A stretch of 64,000 nucleotides of DNA from JAMOQA01 sp964420365 (GTDB lineage Bacteria > Acidobacteriota > Polarisedimenticolia > J045): the NCBI GenBank assembly GCA_964420365.1, contig CAYQTA010000015.1:1-64000 (forward strand), read 5' to 3'. Positions within the stretch are counted from its first letter, which is position 1, and each line of letters starts with the position of its first letter. This document shows positions 43,553 to 52,966 of the stretch, one piece after another. The notes beneath the pieces were generated by a model, which worked only from the letters and a program-made list of their open reading frames with translations, did not search any database and was not told the DNA's origin. The translations under genes and the position numbers were made by a program.

Positions 43553-45091
43553 ATGAAGGGTGCAAACGTCGCGATTCTCGGCAGTGGCAGCCGGGTCCAG
43601 AGGTTCGCGTCACGGCTCGGGCGAACGATCGGCGGGCAGGGATACAATGTGTCCCTTTTCGAGGATCCTGTCTCCCTGGTTTCAGGGCTTCATGAGCACG
43701 ACGTTCACCTTGTCTTCCTCGTGCCGGCAACAGTTCCGGGTGGGTCCCCCGAGTACCTGCCGATGCTGGTGCACCGGACTCGTCCCCAGGCTCGAGTCGT
43801 CTTCGTCGCCGACGGGTCAGCCCCACCCCCGGCAGCCGTGGGGGGATCATGGTACCGGGTGGTCCAGTGCTTCGATGACGTCGTACCGTTGCTCGAAGAA
43901 TGGGGTCCCTTCAGGGACCTCCCGTGCGCCGAGATACCGGACAACATCCTGGTCACCGGGGGACTCGGCTTCCTGGGAAAGGCGCTCGTGCGGCGCCTCC
44001 TGGCGTCGACGGAGGCCACGCTCTGGCTGCTCGTTCGTCCGCGGGACGGTATGTCTCCCCAGGGCCGCGTCGAGGCGGCGTTTCGGGGGTGCGACAGCGG
44101 TCGCCTGCGGGTCCTGCAGGGCGACCTGGTTCCCGGTGACGTCGACTCTGGCCGAGGCTTCGGCTCGGATCTCGACCTGGTACGCGCCAACGGCCCGGAG
44201 GCGGTAGAGGAACTGCTCGCATGTTGCAACGGCGTGCTGCACGTCGGTGCCTACCTGAGCTTCCTCGACCGCGAGGATGAGCGGCGCCGGCTTTTCGAGG
44301 TCAACGTCGGCGGCACGACACGGCTGCTTTCTCTTGTCCGGCGGTTTCACCGTCCCCTGATCTGTTTCGATTACGTGTCGACCGCCTTCGTCCATGGGAC
44401 GCTAGCCGCGCCGGCGGCCCTCGAGGAGGACGATCTGTGTCCGTCGAGCTGGTGCAACTTCTACGAGCACTCCAAGTGGATCGGCGAGACGATCGTCCGC
44501 TCATCTGGGTTTCCCTGGCGGATCTTCCGGCCCCCGATCATCTGCGAGGACCTGGACAGCGACGAACTCAGCGCGGAGACGATCTACGGGATCCTCGACG
44601 TCGTTGCGGTAGCGGTCGCGAAGGAGCGTAAGAGGGGAACCACCCGACTCCACGTCCGGATCCCCACGCATGCCAGGACCTTGACGAACTTCATCTACCG
44701 CCAAGACCTTGCGCGCATGATCGTGGACGTCGTACGGTCGGGAACGGGGACCGGCCACGTCTACAATACGGTCAACCCGGAACGATTTCTGGGGACCATT
44801 TTCTGGGAGACGCTGGCCGAGCACCTCGGCTTTCAGTGGGAGGCCTGCCCGACGGTTCCCCGGCGTCCGCGGAATCTGGTGGAGGCGCTCTTCTACCGCG
44901 TCGTCATCCCGCGTTACGAAGGTTACCTGTACCGGTCCTTCCCCCGCCCGGTTCAGGACAATCTCCGGCGCCTGCTGGGCAATACGTACCCGGAGACCAC
45001 CGCCCGCCGGATCGGGAAGGACGAGACTCGGGCCCTCGTGGAGCACCATCTGCAGATCCTGGGCAGCCAGCCGTGCCGGAAGACTGCCTGA
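43553..45091 (+). CDS. thioester-reductase-like SDR protein with N-terminal receiver-like domain
   Basis: 512 residues. Residues ~130-460 are an extended short-chain dehydrogenase of the NAD-binding-4 (male sterility / thioester reductase) type: ILVTGGLGFLGKALVRRLL nucleotide loop, VNVGGTTRLLSL, and catalytic YEHSK (Y-x3-K) with FRPPIICED. Such enzymes reduce acyl thioesters to aldehydes or alcohols. Residues 1-~125 form an alpha/beta domain (VAILGSGSRVQRF, VHLVFLVPATVPGG, ARVVFVADG) of receiver or second Rossmann type with no clear active Asp. With FabH next door, a sigma-54-controlled route to a fatty aldehyde or alcohol is a reasonable inference. Confidence 0.75.
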   Translation: MKGANVAILGSGSRVQRFASRLGRTIGGQGYNVSLFEDPVSLVSGLHEHDVHLVFLVPATVPGGSPEYLPMLVHRTRPQARVVFVADGSAPPPAAVGGSWYRVVQCFDDVVPLLEEWGPFRDLPCAEIPDNILVTGGLGFLGKALVRRLLASTEATLWLLVRPRDGMSPQGRVEAAFRGCDSGRLRVLQGDLVPGDVDSGRGFGSDLDLVRANGPEAVEELLACCNGVLHVGAYLSFLDREDERRRLFEVNVGGTTRLLSLVRRFHRPLICFDYVSTAFVHGTLAAPAALEEDDLCPSSWCNFYEHSKWIGETIVRSSGFPWRIFRPPIICEDLDSDELSAETIYGILDVVAVAVAKERKRGTTRLHVRIPTHARTLTNFIYRQDLARMIVDVVRSGTGTGHVYNTVNPERFLGTIFWETLAEHLGFQWEACPTVPRRPRNLVEALFYRVVIPRYEGYLYRSFPRPVQDNLRRLLGNTYPETTARRIGKDETRALVEHHLQILGSQPCRKTA

Positions 45092-45199
45092 CCCGCGAAG
45101 CACATTGTGGTTCTCACCCTGCTCGGTTCCGTCCGTCCCCAATCATCTCCGTGAGCCGAGTGCCCGGGGCCTCGACCCTCTGGGCACCGCGCTGCGGGG

Positions 45200-46705
45200 T
45201 CAGGAACGCGGGCCGAAGAGGGCGGCGTACTCCCTGTCGAGGGCCTTGAGCTTCTTCGCCGAGAGGCCGCCGAGGGCCGCGATCGCGCGGCGGAGGCGCA
45301 TCCGGACCATGTCCGCCCCGAGGATCTCCATCGACTGGTAGAGGGGCGTCGCCGCCTTCATCCCGGTGAGGGCGACGTAGAAGGGCCGCGTGAGGTCCCG
45401 GGTCTTCAGCTCCAGCTTCTCGCCGAGCTCCCGGAACGTCTCCTCGAGCCTCTCCGCGGTGAACTCCCGGAGCTGCTCGAGCCGCCAGAGGGCGAGCTGG
45501 AGGATCTTCGCCACCTCCCCCGGCTCCTTCCCCCGGATCGCCAGGTCCGCCGGGTCGACCGGGACCTCGTCGGCGAAGAAGAACGCGGTCTTGTAGCCCC
45601 AGTCGGCCAGGGTCTCGAGGCGGGGCTGGACGAGCGCGAGGATCGCGAGGAGGGTCCCGTCGTCGAGCCGCCATTCCCGCAGGCGGGCGAGGAGCCGCGC
45701 CGGGTCGTGGTCCTCCCGGATGTAGCGGCCGTTCAGCCACTTCAGCTTCTCGACGTCGAAGACGGGGCCGCCGAGCCGGATGTCCTCGAGGCGGAAGTGC
45801 TCGACCATCTGCTCGACGGTGAACTTCTCCTCGCCCCCGGGCATCGACCAGCCGAGCATCCCGAGGAAGTTCAGCAGCGCCTCCGGGAGGAACCCGGCCC
45901 GGCGGTAGTACTCGATCGAGGTCGGGTTCCTGCGCTTCGAGAGCTTCGAGCGGTCGGGGTTCCGCAGCAGCGGCAGGTGGCAGAAGACCGGCCGCTCCCA
46001 GCCGAGGGCGTCGTACAGGAGCACGTGCTTCGGGACGGAGTTGATCCACTCCTCGCCCCGGATCACGTGGGTGATTCCCATCAGGTGGTCGTCGACCACG
46101 TTCGCCAGGTGGTAGGTCGGGAAGCCGTCCGACTTGAGGAGCACCTGGTCGTCGACCGAGGCCCAGTCCTTGCGGATCTCGCCGCGGAGCAGGTCCTCGA
46201 AGACGCATTCCCCCTCGGTCGGTACCCGCAGGCGCACCACGTGGGGCTCGCCCGCGGCGACGCGCCGCCGGGCCTCGGCGAGGTCCATCGACCGTCCCTC
46301 GTGGTCCCGGAGCGCCTCGGTGCCCCCCTTCGCCCGGAGCTCCGCCCGCAGGGCGTCGAGCTCTTCCGGGCCGAGGAAGGAGTAGTAGGCGTGGCCCGAC
46401 TCGAGGAGCCGCTCGACGTGTTCCCGGTAGATCTCCGCCCGCTCGCTCTGGCGGTAGGGACCGTGGGGACCGCCGACGTCCGGCCCCTCGTCCCACTCGA
46501 TCCCCAGCCACCGGAGGGAGCGGAGGATCGCCTCCTCGGACTCCCGGGTCGACCGGGCCCGGTCGGTGTCCTCGATCCGGAGGACGAACCTCCCGCCCCG
46601 GCTCCGGGCGAAGACCATGTTGAAGAGGGCCTGGTAGGCCGTGCCGACGTGGGGGTCGCCCGTGGGCGAGGGCGCGACGCGGGTCTTGACGGGCCTCGTG
46701 CTCAT
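45200..46705 (-). CDS. gltX: glutamyl-tRNA synthetase
   Basis: 501 residues. Class Ic synthetase charging tRNA-Glu: PSPTGDPHVGTAYQALFN (HIGH-type motif as H-V-G-T), FVLRIEDTDRARS, ADP-site KLSKR in DRSKLSKRRNPTS, and a C-terminal anticodon-binding helical domain. Complete and typical. Divergent from glnS across 163 bases. Confidence 0.95.
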   Translation of the reverse strand: MSTRPVKTRVAPSPTGDPHVGTAYQALFNMVFARSRGGRFVLRIEDTDRARSTRESEEAILRSLRWLGIEWDEGPDVGGPHGPYRQSERAEIYREHVERLLESGHAYYSFLGPEELDALRAELRAKGGTEALRDHEGRSMDLAEARRRVAAGEPHVVRLRVPTEGECVFEDLLRGEIRKDWASVDDQVLLKSDGFPTYHLANVVDDHLMGITHVIRGEEWINSVPKHVLLYDALGWERPVFCHLPLLRNPDRSKLSKRRNPTSIEYYRRAGFLPEALLNFLGMLGWSMPGGEEKFTVEQMVEHFRLEDIRLGGPVFDVEKLKWLNGRYIREDHDPARLLARLREWRLDDGTLLAILALVQPRLETLADWGYKTAFFFADEVPVDPADLAIRGKEPGEVAKILQLALWRLEQLREFTAERLEETFRELGEKLELKTRDLTRPFYVALTGMKAATPLYQSMEILGADMVRMRLRRAIAALGGLSAKKLKALDREYAALFGPRS

Positions 46706-46754
46706 CGTGTCCTCCTCCGCGGCGGAGCCGCCCCACGATAGCGCAGGGGCGGTC

Positions 46755-46783
46755 TTGTCGCCCCCCGCCGGCCGGGGGAGAAT
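46755..46783 (+). promoter_or_regulatory. candidate glnS promoter
   Basis: TTGTCG, 17 bases, GAGAAT; four of six matches in each. Start would be near 46790, 79 bases before glnS. Confidence 0.35.
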
Positions 46784-46868
46784 GCCTCGCCGCGCCCGCT
46801 CCCGCCGCGCCGGCGTGACCGGCCCACCGGCGGGGCGAAGGGCGGGCAAACACGGGAGAGGACGACCG

Positions 46869-48599
46869 ATGGCGAGCACCGACGACAAGGGGCGCCGGGA
46901 GCGCCCGGCCCCGGAGCCGAAGGATTTCATCCGGGAGCGGATCCTGGCCGACCTGGCCTCCGGCAGGTACGGTGGCCGGGTGGCGACCCGCTTCCCGCCG
47001 GAGCCGAACGGCTACCTCCACATCGGTCACGCCAAGGCGATCGTCCTGAACTTCGGCGTCGCCGAGGAGTTCGGTGGGACCTGCAACCTCCGCTTCGACG
47101 ACACGAACCCGGCGAAGGAGGAGCAGGAGTACGTCGACTCGATCCGCGAGGACGTGCGCTGGCTGGGGTACGACTGGGGCGACCGGGAGTACTTCGCCTC
47201 CGACTACTTCGATCGGCTCTACGAGTACGCCGTCCACCTGATCCGGAAGGGCCTCGCCTACGTCGACCACCTCTCGCCGGAGCAGATCCGGGAATACCGG
47301 GGCACCCTGACCGAGCCGGGCAGGGAGAGCCCCTACCGGGACCGGACCGTCGAGGAGAACCTCGAGCTCTTCGAGAAGATGCGCGCCGGGGAGTTCGAGG
47401 AGGGAGAGTGCGTCCTCCGGGCGAAGATCGACATGGCCCACCCCAACGTCCTGATGCGGGACCCGACCCTCTACCGGATCCGCAAGGTGGCCCACCACCG
47501 GACCGGGACGAAGTGGTGCATCTACCCGATGTACGACTTCACCCACTGCCTGTCGGACGCCATCGAGCGGATCACCCATTCCCTCTGCACCCTGGAGTTC
47601 GAGAACAACCGGCCGCTCTACGACTGGGTCCTCGAGGCGTGCGACGCCGACTGGCGTCCCCAGCAGATCGAGTTCGCCCGGCTGAACCTCTCCTACACGG
47701 TGCTCAGCAAGCGGAAACTCCGCCAGCTCGTGGAGGAGGGGCACGTGGACGGCTGGGACGATCCGCGGATGCCGACCCTCGCCGGGATGCGCCGGCGGGG
47801 TTTTCCGCCGGAGGCGATCCGGGCGTTCTGCGAGCGGATCGGCGTGGCAAAGCGGGATTCCCTCGTCGACGTGACGCTGCTCGAGAACGCGGTGCGCGAT
47901 CACCTCAACAGGGTGGCTCCGCGGTACATGGCGGTCCTCCGCCCGCTGAAGATCGTCATCGAGAACTACCCGGAGGACCGGGTGGAGTGGTTCGACGCGA
48001 TCAACAACCCGGAGGACCCGTCTGCCGGTACCCGGAAGGTGCCGTTTTCCCGGGAGATCTGGATCGAGCGGGCCGACTTCCGGGAGGATCCGCCGCGGAA
48101 GTTCTACCGCCTCGCGCCGGGGCGCGAGGTGCGGCTCCGGTACGCGTACCTGGTGACCTGCACCGACGTGATCAGGGACGAGGGCGGGGAGATCGTCGAG
48201 CTGCGGTGCACCTACGACCCCGCGTCGCGGGGCGGGAACGCGCCGGACGGCCGGCGGGTGCGGGGCACCCTCCACTGGGTCTCCGCGCGGCACGCCGTCG
48301 ACGGCGAGGTCCGGCTGTACGACCGGCTCTTCTCGGTGGAGGATCCGAACGACGTCCCGGAGGGGAAGACGTTCCTCGACTTCCTCAACCCGGAGAGCCT
48401 CGAGGTGCTGACCGGGTGCAAGCTCGAGCCGCTGCTGGCGGAGCTCGCGCCGGGGACCCGCGTGCAGTTCGAGCGGCAGGGCTACTTCGTCGTCGACACG
48501 AAGGACTCCCGGCCGGGGGCCCCGGTCTTCAACCGGGCGGTCACCCTCCGGGACTCCTGGGCCAGGATCGAGAAGAGGCTGGCGGCCGGCGGCCGCTGA
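46869..48599 (+). CDS. glnS: glutaminyl-tRNA synthetase
   Basis: 576 residues. RFPPEPNGYLHIGHAKAIVLNF (HIGH), RFDDTNPAKEEQEYVDSI, ARLNLSYTVLSKRKL (KMSKS-type as LSKR), and the two C-terminal beta-barrels (VPFSREIWIERADF, FERQGYFVVDTKDS) characteristic of GlnRS. Its presence means Gln-tRNA can be made directly, as in proteobacteria and some other phyla, in contrast to the GatCAB route. Start has GGAGAGGA upstream. Confidence 0.95.
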   Translation: MASTDDKGRRERPAPEPKDFIRERILADLASGRYGGRVATRFPPEPNGYLHIGHAKAIVLNFGVAEEFGGTCNLRFDDTNPAKEEQEYVDSIREDVRWLGYDWGDREYFASDYFDRLYEYAVHLIRKGLAYVDHLSPEQIREYRGTLTEPGRESPYRDRTVEENLELFEKMRAGEFEEGECVLRAKIDMAHPNVLMRDPTLYRIRKVAHHRTGTKWCIYPMYDFTHCLSDAIERITHSLCTLEFENNRPLYDWVLEACDADWRPQQIEFARLNLSYTVLSKRKLRQLVEEGHVDGWDDPRMPTLAGMRRRGFPPEAIRAFCERIGVAKRDSLVDVTLLENAVRDHLNRVAPRYMAVLRPLKIVIENYPEDRVEWFDAINNPEDPSAGTRKVPFSREIWIERADFREDPPRKFYRLAPGREVRLRYAYLVTCTDVIRDEGGEIVELRCTYDPASRGGNAPDGRRVRGTLHWVSARHAVDGEVRLYDRLFSVEDPNDVPEGKTFLDFLNPESLEVLTGCKLEPLLAELAPGTRVQFERQGYFVVDTKDSRPGAPVFNRAVTLRDSWARIEKRLAAGGR

Positions 48600-48637
48600 C
48601 GCGCCGCGCCGCCGGCGGGCGGCCGCGGGGAAGGTGA

Positions 48638-48664
48638 GGGCCGGTCCCCGGCGGGGACCGGCCC
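48638..48664. terminator. hairpin terminator between glnS and the Ton-like operon
   Basis: A 12-bp perfect stem (48638-48649 with 48653-48664, loop GGC) between convergent transcripts. Minus side continues into TTCC, plus side GTATG, so there is no long T-run. Confidence 0.75.
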
Positions 48665-48716
48665 GTATGCCCGGGGGGCTTTCGTTCCACCCCGGGGGTC
48701 TTCAACGAGGTGCGGG

Positions 48717-49808
48717 TCAGAACCGCAGGGTGTAGGTGCTCCCCGGCGGCGTCGTGATGTACAGGAAGATCGGCTGCCCCTCCTTCACGTAGTCGAGCTT
48801 CTCCGGCTCGGTGCGGAGGGTGACCTCGGAGTTCTGCTCCACGGTGATCTTGTCCGGGAGCCGCCGGTTGCAGGTCCGCGGCGGATGGACGCGGTAGGTC
48901 CCGTAGGGGATCGCCTGGAGCTCCTTGACCGGCAGGCCGTTGAGCGTGAACTGCGGGATGCAGCGGTCGTCCTGGGAAGCCAGCTCGAAGGAGAAGCTGT
49001 TCGGGTTCAGGATGATCGGGTCCGGCACCCCGCCCTTGAGGAGGCGGAACTCCAGCGGGTGGATCGTCTGGTCGGTCGACTCGACCCGGTAGGTGCCCGG
49101 GGGCAGGACGACCCGGAACTCCTCGAGTCCACCGGCGACCCGCTCCTGGAACCGCTTCGCGGCGAGGTCGAACGCCGCCTGGGAGAAGGCGTCGGTCCGC
49201 CCACCGATCCGCTTCAGGTAGAGGGTCTTCCGCTGGTCCGGCGTGTACTCCCGCACCTTGAAGCGGGTGACGACGCCGGCCGCCCAGAAGTGCTTGAGGT
49301 CCTCGACGGCCTGCCGGGGGGTGACGATCTCGAAGACCATCTCGCCCGCCTCGGGCAGGAGGCCGGGTCGCCCCGACCGCTCGATCTGCTCCTCCCACTC
49401 GACGGGGTCGTACCCGAGCAGGTCGATCACCTTCTCGTACTGGGTGATCGAACCCTCGAGGTCGACGCCCCGCGCGTGCATCAGCGCCGCCTCGAAGTGG
49501 GCCTTGGCGACCACCTTGGTGATCTCGTCCAGCGCCCGGTGGTCGTCGATGAAGAGCTTGTCGGTGGCGTACCGGTTGTCGAGCTCCCGGACGTACTGCT
49601 CCACGTCGTAGAGCGCGGCCTCCACCTGCTCGCGGGTCACCCCCTCGCCCTGCAGCAGGACGTGGTAGCTGGTGATCGCCCGGTAGAGGTCATGGACGCG
49701 CTCGAGCTCCGCCTGGACCGGGTCCATCCCGGCCCGGGCCGCGGGCAGGGCCGCGAGCGCCACCGCGGCCGCCGCGACGAGGACGACGAACTTCCCGTGC
49801 CTGCGCAT
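48717..49808 (-). CDS. secreted protein, last gene of the Ton-like operon
   Basis: 363 residues. Signal peptide ending ARA-GM. Helical front half (ELERVHDLYRAITSYHVLL, VKVVAKAHFEAALMHARG-like), then beta-rich domains (EEFRVVLPPGTYRVESTDQTIHP; SEVTLRTEPEKLDY; the PGSTYTLRF end) resembling PEGA-type periplasmic carbohydrate- or protein-binding folds. I recognise no family. Begins 4 bases after the TPR gene stop, so it is co-translated with the Ton-like components and is probably a periplasmic or outer-membrane partner. Confidence 0.75.
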   Translation of the reverse strand: MRRHGKFVVLVAAAAVALAALPAARAGMDPVQAELERVHDLYRAITSYHVLLQGEGVTREQVEAALYDVEQYVRELDNRYATDKLFIDDHRALDEITKVVAKAHFEAALMHARGVDLEGSITQYEKVIDLLGYDPVEWEEQIERSGRPGLLPEAGEMVFEIVTPRQAVEDLKHFWAAGVVTRFKVREYTPDQRKTLYLKRIGGRTDAFSQAAFDLAAKRFQERVAGGLEEFRVVLPPGTYRVESTDQTIHPLEFRLLKGGVPDPIILNPNSFSFELASQDDRCIPQFTLNGLPVKELQAIPYGTYRVHPPRTCNRRLPDKITVEQNSEVTLRTEPEKLDYVKEGQPIFLYITTPPGSTYTLRF

Positions 49809-49812
49809 CGTC

Positions 49813-51102
49813 TCAGCTCCCCTGGCCTTCCGCCTCGATCTGGGCCGCCTTGGCCGAGAGCCCGAACTGGCGGAGGATGTTCACGTAGTTCTGCCGGAAC
49901 GGCTGGAGCTCGGCGCCCTGGTACTTGCGCCGCGCCTTGTCGTAGGCCTTCTCCGCGTGGAGGAGGGCGTTGATCTTGTCACCGAAGTTCGCCTCGGCCC
50001 GGGAGAGGTCGAAGTAGGCGACCTCGTCGCCGTCCCACTCGAAGGACGTCGCTTCCCTGGCGGCCTTGAGCGCCTCCTCGTACCGGCCCCGGTTGTAGTG
50101 GGCGTACGAGATCACGTGGAGGCTCGTCCCGTACTGGGCCTGGATGTCCGGGTTCTCCGGGTCGAGCTTGAAGGCCATCCGCCCGTACTCGACGGCCTTC
50201 AGCTTGTAGGCGTGACCGTCCTGGCGGGAGGCGTAGTCCGCCATCTGGCGGTAGATCTCCGCCCGCTCCTTGTAGCCCCGGGTCGCCTGGGCCGCCTGCC
50301 GGAACACCTCCAGCACCTCGTCCGGCGAGGCCTTGCCGGCGTTCATCATGTCGAGCCCGGTCTGCCACAGGACACCGGCGAGGACGTTGCCGTCGTCGAA
50401 GCCGACGACCCGGTAGAGCTGCGCGAACCGGTCGTCGTACTTCGAGCCGAAGCCGAGGCGGCAGGCCTCGCGGACCCGCACCAGGTAGACCTGCGGCACC
50501 CGCGAGTGGCGGGCCATCTCGAAGCAGCGATTGATGTAGAGCAGCACGTACTTGACGAATGCCGTGTACTCCTCGCTGTCCCGCGGCTTGTCCTGCAGCT
50601 CCTCGGCCCGGGCGAGCAGGGCCTTGTAGAGGTACCAGCTCGCCTGGTTCTCGAGGGCCGGGTCGCGGAAGTGCTCGCGCTTGAGCTTCTCGAAGTAGGC
50701 CGACCCGAGGATGTTGTACTTGAAGAACGGGTCGTCCTGCAGGATCTTCAGCGAGGCCTGCATCGCCCCCAGCACGTCCCGGTCGTAGTCCCACTTGAAC
50801 GTGTCGGGGTCCTGCTTCCAGATCTCGAACTTCGCGTGCCCGCCGATGAAGGCGACGAGGGCGAAGTCGGCACCGGCGTGCGGCAGGCCCTGGGCGTCGA
50901 GGGCGCTGACGAAGGCGTCGGCGGCCTCGGCCGCGGCGGTCCAGTTGCGCTGGTTGTACGCATCGACCGCCGCCTGGCGCAGCGTCTCGAAGTCGACCGC
51001 GGGGGCATCCTCGGCCAGCGCCGGCAGGAGCGCGGCGAGGGCGAGGACGAGCACCAGCGGCCCGATCACGGGCAGAGTCGGACGGCAGGTTCCCTTTCTC
51101 AC
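49813..51102 (-). CDS. secreted TPR protein of the Ton-like operon
   Basis: 429 residues. Signal peptide (IGPLVLVLALAALLPALA), then TPR-like helix pairs, clearest near the C-terminus: VEYGRMAFKLDPENPDIQAQ, SYAHYNRGRYEEALKAARE, NALLHAEKAYDKARRKYQG. Its start overlaps the stop of the TonB-like transducer by four bases. TPR proteins are standard partners of ExbB/ExbD/TonB-like systems, where they link transducer to an outer-membrane target. Confidence 0.82.
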   Translation of the reverse strand: MRKGTCRPTLPVIGPLVLVLALAALLPALAEDAPAVDFETLRQAAVDAYNQRNWTAAAEAADAFVSALDAQGLPHAGADFALVAFIGGHAKFEIWKQDPDTFKWDYDRDVLGAMQASLKILQDDPFFKYNILGSAYFEKLKREHFRDPALENQASWYLYKALLARAEELQDKPRDSEEYTAFVKYVLLYINRCFEMARHSRVPQVYLVRVREACRLGFGSKYDDRFAQLYRVVGFDDGNVLAGVLWQTGLDMMNAGKASPDEVLEVFRQAAQATRGYKERAEIYRQMADYASRQDGHAYKLKAVEYGRMAFKLDPENPDIQAQYGTSLHVISYAHYNRGRYEEALKAAREATSFEWDGDEVAYFDLSRAEANFGDKINALLHAEKAYDKARRKYQGAELQPFRQNYVNILRQFGLSAKAAQIEAEGQGS

Positions 51103-52475
51103 GATGCACCTCGGGCGTAGCGGTAGAGAGCGCTCCGCGCGCTCTCGGCTTCCTGGACCTTGGAGACCACGGGCCTCGCTCCCTTCGACCTGGCGACGAA
51201 CAGGGCGACCAGGCCGTCGTCGGTCGGGACGATGACGTGGACGATCCCGTCGCGGTAGCGGATGATCAGGCTCTTCCCGTCCCGCTCCACCGAGACCACC
51301 TCGTCGTTCGGGCCGCCCCGCCAGGAGCCGAGCTTCCGGGTCTTCCGGAACAGGTCCGAGATCTCCGGCAGCAGCAGGTTCCAGCGGGCGGCCTCGGTCG
51401 AGCGCTGGCCCAGGTCGTTGACCGAGACCAGCGGCAGTCCGTACTTCCGCGCGAGCATCGCCCGGATCCCCTCGATCCGGGCCGCGCGGCGGGAGAGCAC
51501 CTTCCCGGGGGCGGTGCTCCCCACCGGCGCATCGGCCGCGGCCACCGAGTACTTGAGCCCCGGCACCCCGCCCTTCGTGGCGGCGAGGCGGGGCGCGGCC
51601 CCCCTGCGGGTCGCCTTCCGGGGGGAGGCGACGGCGACCTCGGGGGCGTTCCCCGGCCTGGCGTCGTAGACGACGCGGGTGCCGGTGACCGCCCCGGAGA
51701 CCGCCACCGGGGCCGCCCTGTTGGGCCGGGCCGTGTTGCCCCGCGGCACGTCGACCGCCGGGGCGTCGAGGGCGGGCTTGACCGCCACCCCCGTCCGAAG
51801 CTGCTGGGAGACCGGGAGCAGGTTCGGTCGGTCGGCCTTGCGGGCGCTCGGCCGCGGGGTGGCGACGTCGACGTCGGGAGCGTCCACGTCGTGGAACGTC
51901 TCCACCGTGGCCGCGGCGACGCGGATCTCCTGGACGTCCGCCTTGCGCGGAACCAGCCTCGGGACGGTCACCTCGACGTCCTCGACCGGCTTCGCGATCT
52001 CGTCGGGCAGCTTCTCGACGGCGACCTTCGGCAGGTCGGGACGGGGTTTCCGCTCCCGGGGCACGTCGACCTCCGGGACCTCCACCTGGGCGCGGAGATC
52101 GAGCGGTCGGGCGTCGGCGTCGAGCTTCACCCGGCGCTCCCGGCGCTGCTGCTCGGGGATCTCGATCTCGGGCTCCTCGAGCATCGGTTTCAGCTCGACG
52201 ACCTTCCGCACCTCCGGCTCCGGGGGCGGTTCCGGCCGCGGTCGCGGCTTCGGCCTCGGCTTCGGCCGCGGCGGCAGGGGCGGCGGCGGGGGAAGCGTGT
52301 CCGGCGGGACGCGGACGATCTTCACCGGCCGCGGCTCGGGCTCCCGCGGCTGCTCGCGCTCGAGCAGTCGCGGGATCCAGTCCGCGGGCACCAGGAACAG
52401 CGCCGTCGCCAGCGCGAGGCAGATGCTCGCGTAGCGGTAGAACCGTTCCCGGCCGAGCTGTTCCCTCGGGGTCAT
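51099..52475 (-). CDS. TonB-like energy transducer with atypical C-terminal domain
   Basis: 458 residues. One N-terminal membrane helix (YASICLALATALFLVPADW), a Pro/Arg/Lys-rich rod (PPDTLPPPPPLPPRPKPRP) that can span the periplasm, several VDV/VEV-rich repeats, and a C-terminal ~130-residue domain (IEGIRAMLARKYGLPLVSV, DEVVSVERDGKSLIIRYRDGIVHVIVP). That end lacks the Y-P-x2-A and G-x-V-x-V-x-F signatures of TonB, so it contacts something other than a standard receptor box. Coupled to exbD (4-base overlap) and to the TPR gene (4-base overlap). Confidence 0.8.
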   Translation of the reverse strand: MTPREQLGRERFYRYASICLALATALFLVPADWIPRLLEREQPREPEPRPVKIVRVPPDTLPPPPPLPPRPKPRPKPRPRPEPPPEPEVRKVVELKPMLEEPEIEIPEQQRRERRVKLDADARPLDLRAQVEVPEVDVPRERKPRPDLPKVAVEKLPDEIAKPVEDVEVTVPRLVPRKADVQEIRVAAATVETFHDVDAPDVDVATPRPSARKADRPNLLPVSQQLRTGVAVKPALDAPAVDVPRGNTARPNRAAPVAVSGAVTGTRVVYDARPGNAPEVAVASPRKATRRGAAPRLAATKGGVPGLKYSVAAADAPVGSTAPGKVLSRRAARIEGIRAMLARKYGLPLVSVNDLGQRSTEAARWNLLLPEISDLFRKTRKLGSWRGGPNDEVVSVERDGKSLIIRYRDGIVHVIVPTDDGLVALFVARSKGARPVVSKVQEAESARSALYRYARGAS

Positions 52476-52954
52476 CGCCGCGCGATCCTCTCTTCCTCGA
52501 AGATCACCTGGGGCGTCACCCCCCGGTCGAGGCAGGCCATGATCGCGTTCAGCGCCGCTCCCGCGTACGAGCGCCGATCGGTCGTGATGAAGACGTCCAC
52601 CCCCTCGATGGCCTGCTCGAAGGGCAGTCCCGGCCTCTTCTCCGCGACCCAGTTCTCGATCGCGTCGCCGATCTTGCGGTACGCCTCCACGGAGTTCGGG
52701 TCGTCGACCAGGATCTCCTCGTGGTCGATGGCGATGCGCGAGTCCGGGTAGATCGTGATGTCGAGCCGCTCCCGCTCCTGCGGGCTCGTCGCCACCGCCT
52801 TGTCCGGGTCACGGGAGGGCAGCGCCAGCTTCTCCCGCACGGTCTTGTCGAAGGAGGACGCGACGAGGAAGAAGATGATCAGGAGGAAGACGACGTCGAC
52901 CGCCCCCTCGAAGCCATCCTCCGCGTCGAATCCCCACTTGCCGGCCCGTCGCAC
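52472..52954 (-). CDS. exbD: ExbD/TolR-like protein
   Basis: 160 residues. The single membrane helix AVDVVFLLIIFFLVASSF near residues 18-36 carries the conserved proton-path Asp (V-D-V). The periplasmic domain (LDITIYPDSRIAIDHEEIL ... GVDVFITTDRRSYAGAALNAIMACLDRGV) matches the ExbD fold. With ExbB it converts proton motive force to mechanical work on the transducer. Start lies 12 bases after exbB. Confidence 0.88.
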   Translation of the reverse strand: MRRAGKWGFDAEDGFEGAVDVVFLLIIFFLVASSFDKTVREKLALPSRDPDKAVATSPQERERLDITIYPDSRIAIDHEEILVDDPNSVEAYRKIGDAIENWVAEKRPGLPFEQAIEGVDVFITTDRRSYAGAALNAIMACLDRGVTPQVIFEEERIARR

Positions 52955-52966
52955 GGCGAGCCCTCC

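Noticed and set aside
45160..45187. Hairpin with GTGCCC/GGGCAC arms as terminator of the fabH operon
   Set aside because: The stem is interrupted twice and there is no T-run, so I do not call it.
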